This document shows, in pieces, positions 55,929 through 64,000 of a DNA stretch of 64,000 nt. The notes below the pieces were generated by a model that saw only the letters and a program-made list of their open reading frames with translations, did no database searches and was not told where the DNA came from. A program made the translations under genes and the position numbers. The stretch comes from Streptomyces syringium (GTDB taxonomy: Bacteria; Actinomycetota; Actinomycetes; Streptomycetales; Streptomycetaceae): the NCBI RefSeq assembly GCF_017876625.1, contig NZ_JAGIOH010000001.1, positions 2,728,001-2,792,000 on the forward strand, in the 5' to 3' direction. Within the stretch, counting starts at the first letter, position 1; every line of letters starts with the position of its first letter.

Positions 55929-56036
55929 CCGAGACCTCCCGCTGTTCTCCACTGACGGAAGGCCCCAACGCTGTGGGCTGCGTTTTTCATCCCATCGCAA
56001 CAAAGTGATCGCCGTCGGTGGCGCTGCGTGTCCGCG

Positions 56037-58151
56037 TCAGATGCCGGGCAGGTACTGGATCAGCAGGTCGATGAGCTTGATGCCGGCGAAGGGCGCGATC
56101 AGCCCGCCCAGCCCGTACAGGCTCAGGTTGCGGCGCAGCAGCGCGTGGGCGGAGGAGGGGGCGTAGCGCACCCCGCGCAGGGCGAGCGGGATCAGGGCGA
56201 CGATGACGAGCGCGTTGAAGACGATCGCCGAGGCAATGGCCGAGGTCGAGCTGTGCAGGCCCATGATGTTGAGCTTCTCCAGGCCCTCGTAGCCGGCCAC
56301 GCCGCCGAACATGGCGGGGACGATCGCGAAGTACTTGGCGACGTCGTTGCAGATGGAGAAGGTCGTCAGGGCCCCGCGGGTGATGAGCAGTTGCTTGCCG
56401 ACCTCGACGATCTCGATGAGCTTGGTGGGGCTGGAGTCCAGGTCGACCATGTTCCCGGCCTCCTTGGCGGCCGAGGTGCCGGTGTTCATGGCCGCGCCCA
56501 CATCGGCCTGGGCCAGTGCCGGGGCGTCGTTGGTGCCGTCGCCGGTCATCGCGACGAGGTTGCCGCCCGCCTGCTCCTCCTTGATCCGGGCCAGCTTGTC
56601 CTCGGGGGTGGCCTCGGCCATGAAGTCGTCGACGCCCGCCTCGGCGGCGATGGCCTTGGCGGTGAGCGGGTTGTCGCCGGTGATCATGACGGTCTTGATG
56701 CCCATGGCCCGCAGCTCGGCGAAGCGCTCGGCGATGCCGGGCTTGACGACGTCCTTGAGGTGGACGGCGCCCAGCACCCGGGCGCCGTCCGCGTCCTCGA
56801 CGGCGACGAGCAGCGGGGTGCCGCCCCCGGCCGCGATGGAGTCGGTGATCCAGCCCGCCTCGGCGGGTACGGAACCGCCGCGCTGGGCGACCCACCGCGT
56901 CACGGAGGCGCCCGCGCCCTTGCGGATGCGGCAGAACTCCTCCCCGTAGGCGAAGTCGACGCCGCTCATCCGGGTCTGCGCGGTGAAGGGCACCCAGTGC
57001 GCGTGCGCCAGATCCCCCTCGGGGCGTTCCCGCAGTCCGTACTTCTCCTTGGCGAGCACGACGACGGAACGGCCCTCGGGGGTCTCGTCGGCGAGGGAGG
57101 ACAGCTGGGCGGCGTCGGCGAGCAGCTCGTGCGTGACGCCCTTGACGGGCACGAAGGACGCGGCCTGCCGGTCGCCGAGCGTGATGGTGCCGGTCTTGTC
57201 GAGCAGCAGGGTGTTGACGTCACCGGCGGCCTCGACGGCGCGGCCCGACAGGGCGAGGACGTTGCGCTGCACGAGCCGGTCCATGCCCGCGATGCCGATG
57301 GCGGACAGCAGCGCGCCGATGGTGGTCGGGATGAGGGTGACCAGCAGGGCGACGAGCACGGTGATGCTCTGCGGGGCACCCGACCAGCCGGCCATCGGCT
57401 GGAGCGAGACCACGGCCAGCAGAAAGATGACGGTGAGGCAGGAGAGCAGGATGTTGAGCGCCAGCTCGTTGGGGGTCTTCTGCCGGGTGGTGCCCTCGAC
57501 GAGCGCGATCATGCGGTCGAGGAAGGTGTGGCCGGGGCGGGAGGTGATCCGGATGACGATCCGGTCGGAGAGCACCTTCGTGCCGCCCGTGACGCCCGAG
57601 CGGTCGCCGCCCGCCTCGCGGATGACCGGCGCGGACTCGCCCGTGATGGCCGACTCGTCCACCGCCGCGACCCCGTCGACGACCTCGCCGTCACCGGGGA
57701 TGGTCTCGCCCGCCTCGACCACCACGAAGTCGTACGGCCGCAGATCGGCCGCCGGCACCCGCTGCTCCTCCCAGTCGTAGCGCCCGATCCCCACCCGCCA
57801 GGACCGCAGCCGCCGCGCGACGGTGGTGGAGCGGGTGCGGCGCAGCGTCTCGGCCTGCGCCTTGCCCCGGCCCTCGGCGACGGCCTCGGCGAGGTTGGCG
57901 AAGACCACGGTGAGCCAGAGCCAGACGCTGATCAGCCAGGTGAAGACGGACGGGTCGAGGACGGCGGACAGCGTGGTGAGCACGGCCCCGGCCTCGACGA
58001 CGAACAGCACCGGGTGCTTGACCATCACCCTCGGGTGCAGCTTGCGGACCGCGTCCGGGAAGGAGGCGATCAGCTGCTTGGGATCGACGAGGCCGCCGGC
58101 GACCCGGCGGTGGCGGCGGGGGTTGCGGCGTTGCGGGGCACGGTAGAGCAT
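56037..58151 (-). CDS. kdpB: Potassium-transporting ATPase subunit KdpB without adjacent kdpA/kdpC
   Basis: 704 residues. [13 protein letters not shown] is the actuator loop, DKTGTIT (about 319) the phosphorylation site, [10 protein letters not shown] the hinge, and [18 protein letters not shown] holds the Asp/Lys pair characteristic of KdpB helix 5. It energises K+ uptake through KdpA in a KdpFABC complex. The flanking genes are an ABC exporter and an agmatinase; no kdpF, kdpA, kdpC or kdpDE is present here. ATG 58151 is chosen; a TTG at 58163 is in frame. No truncation or frameshift is visible. Confidence 0.92.
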   Translation of the reverse strand: MLYRAPQRRNPRRHRRVAGGLVDPKQLIASFPDAVRKLHPRVMVKHPVLFVVEAGAVLTTLSAVLDPSVFTWLISVWLWLTVVFANLAEAVAEGRGKAQAETLRRTRSTTVARRLRSWRVGIGRYDWEEQRVPAADLRPYDFVVVEAGETIPGDGEVVDGVAAVDESAITGESAPVIREAGGDRSGVTGGTKVLSDRIVIRITSRPGHTFLDRMIALVEGTTRQKTPNELALNILLSCLTVIFLLAVVSLQPMAGWSGAPQSITVLVALLVTLIPTTIGALLSAIGIAGMDRLVQRNVLALSGRAVEAAGDVNTLLLDKTGTITLGDRQAASFVPVKGVTHELLADAAQLSSLADETPEGRSVVVLAKEKYGLRERPEGDLAHAHWVPFTAQTRMSGVDFAYGEEFCRIRKGAGASVTRWVAQRGGSVPAEAGWITDSIAAGGGTPLLVAVEDADGARVLGAVHLKDVVKPGIAERFAELRAMGIKTVMITGDNPLTAKAIAAEAGVDDFMAEATPEDKLARIKEEQAGGNLVAMTGDGTNDAPALAQADVGAAMNTGTSAAKEAGNMVDLDSSPTKLIEIVEVGKQLLITRGALTTFSICNDVAKYFAIVPAMFGGVAGYEGLEKLNIMGLHSSTSAIASAIVFNALVIVALIPLALRGVRYAPSSAHALLRRNLSLYGLGGLIAPFAGIKLIDLLIQYLPGI

Positions 58152-58246
58152 GCGCTCAGCCAACCGGGCCGGGCACGGACCGTGACCGTGTCCTTACGGA
58201 TCTTTGGCGCGGGGGGCGCCTTGCCTTACGGGGTCTTTACGCACGA

Positions 58247-58314
58247 CGCCGGACGGGCCGGCAAATGAGCCCGTCCGGCGTTTGAGGACCGGGGGTCCGG
58301 GAGCGGAGCCCCGG
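58247..58314. repeat. Modular palindromic repeat between speB and kdpB
   Basis: CGCCGGACGGGC (58247-58258) and GCCCGTCCGGCG (58269-58280) flank a 10-bp loop. They are followed by TTTGAGGA and a second GC hairpin (58289-58314), the type C flank also seen at 29292-29315. It lies just past the agmatinase stop and may serve as its terminator. Confidence 0.8.
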
Positions 58315-58319
58315 GTGGG

Positions 58320-59300
58320 TCAGACGCGCGATGCCGCGATCTGCCGGGACATGATCGTCGTCAGCTCGTACGCCGCGTGCGACGCCGCCACCGACGTGAT
58401 CTCGGCGTGGTCGTACGCCGGGGCGACCTCGACCAGGTCGGCGGAGACCAGGTTGCAGGAGGACAGGCCGCGGATGATCTCCAGCAGCTCGCGGGAGGTC
58501 AGACCGCCCGCCTCCGGGGTGCCGGTGCCGGGGGCGTGGGCCGGGTCCAGGACGTCGATGTCGATGGATATGTACAGCGGGCGGTCGCCGACGCGCTGGC
58601 GGAGCTGGTCGGCGATCTCGTCGACGCCGCGGCGCATGACGTCCGCCGAGGTGACGATGCCGAAGCCCATCTTCTCGTCGTCGGTCAGGTCCTGCTTGCC
58701 GTACAGCGGGCCGCGCGTGCCGACGTGGGACAGCGCCTCGGTGTCGAGGATGCCCTCCTCGACGGCCCGGCGGAACGGCGTGCCGTGGGTGTACTCGGCG
58801 CCGAAGTAGGTGTCCCAGGTGTCCAGGTGCGCGTCGAAGTGCAGCAGGGCGACCGGGCCGTGCTTCTTGGCGACCGAGCGCAGCAGCGGCAGCGCGATGG
58901 TGTGGTCGCCGCCCAGCGTCATCATGCGGGCGCCGGTGCCGAGCAGGTCGTCCGCCGCGGCCTCGATGGTCTCCACGGCCTCGTCGATGTTGAACGGGTT
59001 CGCCGCGATGTCACCGGCGTCCGCGACCTGCGCGAGGGCGAAGGGGGAGGCGTCCTGCGCCGGGTTGTACGGGCGCAGCAGACGGGAGGCCTCACGGATG
59101 GCGTTGCCGCCGAAGCGCGCGCCGGGCCGGTAGGAGACGCCGGTGTCGAACGGCACGCCGACGACGGCGATGTCGGTGGTGCCGACCTCGTCCAGCCGGG
59201 GCAGGCGGGCGAAGGTGGCGGGACCGGCGTAGCGCGGGATGCGGGAGGAGTCGACGGGGCCACGCGGTTCAAGGGGGGCGGGGCTGTTCTGGGGGGTCAT
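58320..59300 (-). CDS. speB: Agmatinase/guanidinobutyrase-type ureohydrolase
   Basis: 326 residues. All binuclear manganese ligands of the arginase fold are visible: [18 protein letters not shown] and [22 protein letters not shown]. It removes urea from agmatine, guanidinobutyrate or a related guanidino compound; the GTGTPEAGG segment occurs in both, so the substrate is open. ATG 59300 has GAGAGGCCCCCGC upstream. It is divergent from the phosphatase-like gene across 200 bp that includes the dyad at 59432. Confidence 0.88.
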   Translation of the reverse strand: MTPQNSPAPLEPRGPVDSSRIPRYAGPATFARLPRLDEVGTTDIAVVGVPFDTGVSYRPGARFGGNAIREASRLLRPYNPAQDASPFALAQVADAGDIAANPFNIDEAVETIEAAADDLLGTGARMMTLGGDHTIALPLLRSVAKKHGPVALLHFDAHLDTWDTYFGAEYTHGTPFRRAVEEGILDTEALSHVGTRGPLYGKQDLTDDEKMGFGIVTSADVMRRGVDEIADQLRQRVGDRPLYISIDIDVLDPAHAPGTGTPEAGGLTSRELLEIIRGLSSCNLVSADLVEVAPAYDHAEITSVAASHAAYELTTIMSRQIAASRV

Positions 59301-59431
59301 GCGGGGGCCTCTCGAATCACGGACGAATTACGGTCGGGGCAACGTCGGGGCGGCAGTGGAGGACGTACCCGAGGGTAGGCAGGGCGACGGATTCCGCACA
59401 TGTACGGATTGAAGGGGTCCGGACTCGCCAT

Positions 59432-59448
59432 ATGGACACGACGTCCAT
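59432..59448. promoter_or_regulatory. Dyad between speB and the phosphatase-like gene
   Basis: ATGGAC-ACGAC-GTCCAT is a perfect 6-5-6 dyad in the divergent region. The half site matches the ATGGAC/GTCCAT hexamer of the iol operator at 31321-31366 but with different spacing, so the same or a related regulator might bind. Confidence 0.45.
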
Positions 59449-59500
59449 CGCGTGGGGGCGCCTCGTCCATCGTGCACACAACGCGGGAGAGAATGAGCCC

Positions 59501-60289
59501 ATGTCGATACCCAGCCGTACCGCTCTGATCGATCACCTCGTCCGTACGCGCATCGCGGGAGACGTCGCGACGCCCCGCGAGAACAACCTCGACCACTACC
59601 GCAAGCTCGCGAACGGTGATCGCCACTACTGGTTCGGGCTGGAATTCGGCGACCGCTGGACGGACGAGCAGGACGTGCTGGCCGTCATGGCGGAGCGCTG
59701 CGGTGTCAGCGACGATCTGGGCCACCGCGCGGGCCAGGACACCATCGACCCCGAGCTCACGGTCGCGGCCCTGGACCGCATGGCCGCCGTGCTGCGCAAG
59801 GCGGCGGCGGGCCGGCAGCGGGTGCTCTTCGCGACCGGGCACCCCGGCGGGCTGCTGGACGTGCACCGGGCCACGGCCGCCGCGCTGCGGGCGGCGGGGT
59901 GCGAGATCGTGGTGATCCCGGACGGGCTGACGGCGGACGAGGGGTACGTCTTCCAGTTCGCGGACGTCGCCGTCTTCGAGCGCGGGGCGACGCTGTGGCA
60001 CACGCACTCCCCCGCCCCCATGGCCGCGATCCTCGACGGTCTCGCCCGGGAGGGCCGCCCGCTGCCGGACCTGGTCGTCGCCGACCACGGCTGGGCGGGA
60101 TGCGCGGCCCAGCGCGGTCTGGACGCGGTCGGTTACGCGGACTCCAACGACCCGGCCCTCTTCCTCGCCGAGGCCGAGGGGACCCTCCAGGTCGCCGTGC
60201 CGCTCGACGACCACGTCCTCAGCCCGCGCTTCTACGACCCGCTGACGGCGTACCTGCTGGCCGCGGCGGGCTTGGCAGCGCAGGCCTAG
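59501..60289 (+). CDS. Phosphatase-like protein, function uncertain
   Basis: 262 residues. The central sheet has QRVLFATGHPGGLLDVHRATAAAL, CEIVVIPDG, GYVFQFADVAVFE, WHTHSPAPMAAIL and LPDLVVADHGWAGCAAQRG. The GHPGG, HTHS and ADHGW segments could form a metal- or phosphate-binding site. Streptomyces homologues are usually labelled phosphatase without proof, so the call is tentative. ATG 59501 has GGGAGAG upstream; an in-frame GTG or ATG further left lies within the dyad region. It is divergent from speB, with which it may be co-regulated. Confidence 0.6.
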   Translation: MSIPSRTALIDHLVRTRIAGDVATPRENNLDHYRKLANGDRHYWFGLEFGDRWTDEQDVLAVMAERCGVSDDLGHRAGQDTIDPELTVAALDRMAAVLRKAAAGRQRVLFATGHPGGLLDVHRATAAALRAAGCEIVVIPDGLTADEGYVFQFADVAVFERGATLWHTHSPAPMAAILDGLAREGRPLPDLVVADHGWAGCAAQRGLDAVGYADSNDPALFLAEAEGTLQVAVPLDDHVLSPRFYDPLTAYLLAAAGLAAQA

Positions 60290-60296
60290 GACCGGG

Positions 60297-60548
60297 CTAG
60301 GCCGTTTCCCGCGACGTGCCGGGACCGCCGTTCCACGCGCGGACGCACAGCCAGCTGCCTCCGTAGAGGACCGCGGCCTCGGCGAGCCGGAAGCCGATTC
60401 CGGACACCACCCGGGGGCCGCCGGTGAGTTCGACGATCCTGGTGTGCCAGAAGAACAGGGCTATGGCGCCGAGGACGATGCCGACGATGCCTCCGCCCAT
60501 CAGCAGCACTCTGGTCACCATCGCCATGGGCGCCGGCGCGCGCGTCAT
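60297..60548 (-). CDS. Small two-helix membrane protein, unknown function
   Basis: 83 residues. Two hydrophobic helices (about 12-33 and 50-68) joined by HTRIVELTGGPRVVSG. ATG 60548 has GGGAGG upstream. It ends 7 bp from the convergent phosphatase-like gene and lies 54 bp downstream of tesB on the same strand, so it may be in that operon. No family recognised. Confidence 0.7.
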   Translation of the reverse strand: MTRAPAPMAMVTRVLLMGGGIVGIVLGAIALFFWHTRIVELTGGPRVVSGIGFRLAEAAVLYGGSWLCVRAWNGGPGTSRETA

Positions 60549-60602
60549 CGCTGTTCCCTCCCGAAGTCGTTCCCAATGATCAGCTTCACGAGGGTACTTG
60601 GC

Positions 60603-61490
60603 TCAGCCACGCGGGACCCGGACCACGCCTTCCTGGATGACCGAAACCGCCAACCGCCCGTCCTGCGTGAAGATCCGACCCCTGGCGAGCCCGCGGCCGC
60701 CCTGGGAGGTCGGGCTCTCCTGGTCGTAGAGCAGCCACTCGTCGGCCCGGAAGGGCCGGTGGAACCACATGGCGTGGTCAAGGCTGGCCCCGACGACGTC
60801 ACCGACCGCCCAGCCGCCGCGCCCGTGGGCGAGCAGGACGGAGTCCAGGAGCGTCATGTCGGAGACATAGGTGGCCAGGCAGAGGTGCAGCAGCGGGTCG
60901 TCGGCCAGTTTGCCGTTTGTCCGGAACCACACCTGCGACTTGGGCTCGCGCGGCTCCCCCATGCTGGCGAACGGCGGCTCCTCCGCGTACCGCAGGTCGA
61001 CGGCCCCGCGCGCCTTGAGGATCAGCTCCACGATGTCGGGTCCGCCGAGGTGGTCGGCGTACTGGGGCAGCATCTCGGCGGCGGTCGGCAGAGTCACCGG
61101 GTCCGGCGCCGGCGGCATCGGCTCCTGGTGCTCCAGCCCCTCCTCGTACGTCTGGAAGGACGCGGAGAGGTGGAAGATCGGCTGCCCGTGCTGGACGGCC
61201 ACCACGCGGCGGGTGGCGAAGGAGCGGCCGTCGCGGATCCGGTCGACGGTGTAGACGATGGGCACCTCGGGGTCGCCGGGGCGCAGGAAGTAGGAGTGCA
61301 GGGAGTGGGCGAGGCGGTCGCCGGGGACGGTGCGTCCCGCGGCGACCAGGGCCTGAGCGGCCACCTGCCCGCCGAAGACCCGGGGCACCAGGGTGGGGCG
61401 GCCGGTGGTGCCGCGGAAGATGTCCTGCTCAATAGGCTCGAGGTCGAGCTGACCGAGCAGATCGTCCAGGGGGGTGGTGGGCTCGCTCAT
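60603..61490 (-). CDS. tesB: Acyl-CoA thioesterase II
   Basis: 295 residues, two hotdog domains. The N-terminal IFRGTTGRPTLVPRVFGGQVAAQALVAAGRTV and LHSYFLRPGD are TesB marks, and the C-terminal SLDHAMWFHRPFRADEWLLYDQESP contains the catalytic Asp-type helix region. It hydrolyses acyl-CoA to acid and CoA. It lies 36 bp after the acyl-CoA dehydrogenase gene on the same strand, so the two are probably one operon for fatty or branched acyl-CoA metabolism. ATG 61490 has GGAA upstream. Confidence 0.92.
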   Translation of the reverse strand: MSEPTTPLDDLLGQLDLEPIEQDIFRGTTGRPTLVPRVFGGQVAAQALVAAGRTVPGDRLAHSLHSYFLRPGDPEVPIVYTVDRIRDGRSFATRRVVAVQHGQPIFHLSASFQTYEEGLEHQEPMPPAPDPVTLPTAAEMLPQYADHLGGPDIVELILKARGAVDLRYAEEPPFASMGEPREPKSQVWFRTNGKLADDPLLHLCLATYVSDMTLLDSVLLAHGRGGWAVGDVVGASLDHAMWFHRPFRADEWLLYDQESPTSQGGRGLARGRIFTQDGRLAVSVIQEGVVRVPRG

Positions 61491-61526
61491 GGGGCCGGTG
61501 GTTCCTTACGGGATGGGTGGGGCGGC

Positions 61527-62684
61527 CTACAGGCCCATCGACTTGGCGATGATCGAGCGCATGACCTCGCTCGTGCCGCCGTAGATGCGGGTCACGCGGG
61601 TGTCCGCGTACAGGCGCGCGATCGGGTACTCCATCATGTAGCCGTAGCCGCCGTGGAGTTGGAGGCACTTGTCGATGACGGTGGCCGCGCGCTCGGTGGT
61701 GAAGAGCTTCGCGGACGCGGCGTCGGCCGGGGTCAGCTCACCGGCGTCGTGCGCGTCGAGGGCGCGGTCGACGACCGCCTGCATCGCGTCGACCTCGGAC
61801 TTGCAGTCGGCCAGGACGAACTTGGTGTTCTGGAACGCGGCGACCGACTGCCCGAAGACGGTGCGGTCCTGGACGTACGCCTTGGCGAACTCCACGGCCG
61901 CGGCGGACTGGGCGTACGCGCTGACGGCGATGGCCAGCCGCTCCTGGGGGAGGTTGTGGCCGAGGTAGCCGAACGCCTCGCCCTCCTCGCCGAGGAGGTC
62001 CTCCACGGGCACCTTGACGTCGGTGAAGGAGAGTTCGGCGGTGTCGGAGGTCTTGAGGCCGAGCTTCTCCAGCTTGCGGCCGACCGCGTAGCCCTCGGAG
62101 GCGGTGTCGACGACGAGGATGGAGATGCCGCCGCGCCGGTCCTCGGGTGTGGGCGGGGCGGTGCGGGCGCACACGAGCACCCGGTCGGCGTGGACACCGC
62201 CGGTGATGAAGGTCTTGGCGCCGTTGAGGACGTAGTGCGTGCCGTCCTCGGAGAGCCTGGCGGTGGTCTTCATGCCGGCCAGGTCCGAGCCGGTGCCGGG
62301 CTCGGTCATGGCGATGGCGGTCATCATGTCGCCGGAGACGAAGGAGGGCAGCCAGCGCCGCTTCTGCTCCTCGGTGGCGTACTTCAGGAGGTAGGGCAGG
62401 CAGAGCGCGGTGTGCACGCCGCTGCCGCCGAAGCTCACGCCCGCCCGGGCGCACTCCTCGGCGATGACGGCCTGGAACTTGAAGCTGCTCTCGCCCGCGC
62501 CGCCGTACTCCTCGGGCACCTCGATGCCGAAGACACCCAGCTCGCCGAGCTTCTTGTAGAACTCCCGGGGCGCCGAACCGGCCTCGCGCCACTCGTCGTA
62601 GAAGGGCACGACCTCGGCGGCGATGAAGTCGCGGATGGTCTCCCGGAACGCCTCGTGATCCTCGTTGAACACCGTGCGACGCAC
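61527..62684 (-). CDS. Acyl-CoA dehydrogenase
   Basis: 385 residues. MTEPGTGSDLAGMKTTA is the first family signature, QLHGGYGYMMEYPIARLYADTRV the second, and the catalytic base is Glu of YGGTSEVMRSIIAKSMGL. It oxidises an acyl-CoA to the 2-enoyl-CoA using FAD and electron-transfer flavoprotein. Chain length cannot be judged, though the neighbouring carboxylase suggests branched or medium substrates. GTG 62684 has GGAGGG upstream. An AAGCGCTT palindrome 30 bp upstream of the start may be an operator. Confidence 0.92.
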   Translation of the reverse strand: MRRTVFNEDHEAFRETIRDFIAAEVVPFYDEWREAGSAPREFYKKLGELGVFGIEVPEEYGGAGESSFKFQAVIAEECARAGVSFGGSGVHTALCLPYLLKYATEEQKRRWLPSFVSGDMMTAIAMTEPGTGSDLAGMKTTARLSEDGTHYVLNGAKTFITGGVHADRVLVCARTAPPTPEDRRGGISILVVDTASEGYAVGRKLEKLGLKTSDTAELSFTDVKVPVEDLLGEEGEAFGYLGHNLPQERLAIAVSAYAQSAAAVEFAKAYVQDRTVFGQSVAAFQNTKFVLADCKSEVDAMQAVVDRALDAHDAGELTPADAASAKLFTTERAATVIDKCLQLHGGYGYMMEYPIARLYADTRVTRIYGGTSEVMRSIIAKSMGL

Positions 62685-62710
62685 AGCGGCCCCCTCCCTC
62701 GTCCCACGCC

Positions 62711-62724
62711 TACTAAGCGCTTGC
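62711..62724. promoter_or_regulatory. Palindromic core upstream of the acyl-CoA dehydrogenase gene
   Basis: AAGCGCTT (62715-62722) sits in TACTAAGCGCTTGC. Similar GC(A/T)-AGCGCTT dyads precede acyl-CoA dehydrogenase genes in actinobacteria as TetR-type operators; the assignment is inference. Confidence 0.4.
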
Positions 62725-62770
62725 TCGGCTGAAGTTACCGAGGGGTCAGCAGGGCTGTCCAGAGTCCGCG

Positions 62771-62862
62771 TCCTCGATCACCGGGCGGGCCGGTTGTAGC
62801 TGAGCTCAGCCACATCAAGCCCGTCCGGCGTTTGAGGACACCGCCGCGCAGCGGAGGTGCAC
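62771..62862. repeat. Degenerate modular palindromic repeat with type A flank
   Basis: A degenerate forward arm at 62771-62790 (TCCTCGATCACCGGGCGGGC) faces a good inverted arm from about 62817 (AAGCCCGTCCGGCGTTTGAGGA), then the type A flank ACCGCCGCGCAGCGG. It ends 11 bp before the tetR stop. Confidence 0.7.
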
Positions 62863-62872
62863 CCACCACGAC

Positions 62873-63502
62873 CTACACCGCATCCGCGGACAACGCGGCA
62901 AGCGCACCGAGCGCCAGCCGCCGCAGCAGCGCCGCCGTGGCCGTGCGGCCCGGGAGGGCGGCGGGGCGGCTGAGGTGCGGGGTGGAGTTGAGCAGGCCGA
63001 AGACGGCGTGCACGGCGGCGCGGACGTCGGCCTCGGTGGCGTCCGGGTGGAGCCGGCGGACGACGTCGACCCACAGCTCCACGTACCGGCGCTGGAGGGA
63101 GCGCACCTGCTTGCGGTCGCTGTCGCGCAGCTGGCCCAGCTCACGGTCGTGGAGGGTGATCAGCGCCCGGTCGTCCAGGGCGAAGTCGATATGGCCGTCG
63201 ATGAGCGAGTCGAGCACGGCGGCCGGGTCTCCGTCCGCCTCGGCCGCGGCCTCGGCGACCCGCTTGCAGCCCCCGTCGAAGAGCCGCTCGCTGATGCCCA
63301 CCAGCAGCTCCGCCAGCATCGCGTCCTTGCCGGCGAAGTGCCGGTAGAGACCGGGGCCGCTGATGCCGACCGCCGCCCCTATCTCGTCCACCCCGACACC
63401 GTGGAAACCGCGCTCGGCGAAGAGGCGGGCGGCCTCCCGGAGGATCTGCTCACGGCGGGTGAGGGCGGGGGCGGGCTGGAGGCGGGTTGCTGCGTCGGTC
63501 AC
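62873..63502 (-). CDS. TetR-family regulator of the acyl-CoA carboxylase operon
   Basis: 209 residues. The DNA-binding domain reads FHGVGVDEIGAAVGISGPGLYRHFAGKDAMLAEL, a textbook TetR helix-turn-helix. It is divergent from the carboxylase gene across 88 bp containing two near-identical 16-bp sites. It probably represses that operon and itself, with an acyl-CoA intermediate as inducer. The start GTG 63502 lacks a strong ribosome site. Confidence 0.9.
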   Translation of the reverse strand: MTDAATRLQPAPALTRREQILREAARLFAERGFHGVGVDEIGAAVGISGPGLYRHFAGKDAMLAELLVGISERLFDGGCKRVAEAAAEADGDPAAVLDSLIDGHIDFALDDRALITLHDRELGQLRDSDRKQVRSLQRRYVELWVDVVRRLHPDATEADVRAAVHAVFGLLNSTPHLSRPAALPGRTATAALLRRLALGALAALSADAV

Positions 63503-63524
63503 GAAATCAATTCTAGACAGTTGC

Positions 63525-63569
63525 GTTAGTGGTCGTTAACCTGAAGGAAACGTGTTAACGCTCATTAAC
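63525..63569. promoter_or_regulatory. Duplicated TetR operator before the carboxylase operon
   Basis: GTTAGTGGTCGTTAAC (63525-63540) and GTTAACGCTCATTAAC (63554-63569) match at 11 of 16 positions, share GTTA and TTAAC ends, and are 29 bp apart. Each is an imperfect palindrome. They lie between tetR and the carboxylase gene, next to its AAGGGAG ribosome site. Confidence 0.65.
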
Positions 63570-63590
63570 CGAGCAAGGGAGCTCGAGTCC

Positions 63591-64000
<410 letters not shown>

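Noticed and set aside
52056..55955. Long open frame on the plus strand opposite the ABC exporter
   Set aside because: It is a mirror of the transporter's codon bias, with no domain signature and repeated Gly/Asp/Arg/Val runs.

Overview
The window is 64 kb of Streptomyces-type chromosome. The support is very high GC with third-position bias, frequent GTG and TTG starts, a short chaplin, acyl-CoA carboxylase epsilon and beta subunits, a three-gene succinate dehydrogenase, an actinobacterial inositol (iol) cluster and two PS-10/S37 peptidases. I see no prophage, plasmid or CRISPR signal. The one clear mobile element is an IS4-family insertion sequence.

Layout. 0-12 kb: a partial GTPase, tRNA-Arg(TCT), an isolated accE-like gene, an internally duplicated lipoprotein, a chaplin, a StyA-like flavoprotein monooxygenase, a crcB fluoride-channel pair, a LysR regulator divergent from sdhCAB, and small membrane or lipoprotein genes. 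12-20 kb: an FUSC transporter, a TetR regulator facing two bPH2-domain membrane proteins across a duplicated operator, and an unusual sigma factor / zinc-finger / membrane / CAP-domain fusion. 20-25 kb: an MMPL transporter, a convergent P450 and the first S37 peptidase. 25-35 kb: inositol catabolism in two divergent arms around a strong inverted-repeat operator, iolC-Cgl0159-iolB-iolD-mmsA leftward and an iolE-like gene plus two Gfo/Idh dehydrogenases rightward. 35-38 kb: copZ-copA behind a CsoR-type box, ending in a 98-bp tandem duplication. 38-43 kb: citrate synthase and a RecD2-like helicase.

43-48 kb holds a second carbohydrate-type cluster: a Gfo/Idh dehydrogenase, a DUF993 protein and two xylose-isomerase-like TIM barrels, followed by a TetR gene. 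I cannot match it to a named pathway. 48-52 kb: a lipoprotein whose stop codon borders the IS4 element, then the second S37 peptidase. 52-58 kb: a fused asymmetric ABC exporter and a kdpB with no kdpA or kdpC beside it. 58-64 kb: an agmatinase-type ureohydrolase, a phosphatase-like protein, a thioesterase, an acyl-CoA dehydrogenase, a TetR regulator and the start of a methylcrotonyl-CoA carboxylase beta subunit, which suggests branched-chain acyl-CoA catabolism.

The points most worth a second look are the sigma-CAP fusion, the DUF993 cluster, a modular family of palindromic repeats present at five loci, the tandemly duplicated copA tail, the orphan kdpB, and the IS4 copy that borders a stop codon and carries a single-base frameshift in its own transposase. 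All functional calls are by eye from motifs, length and context; no database search was run.
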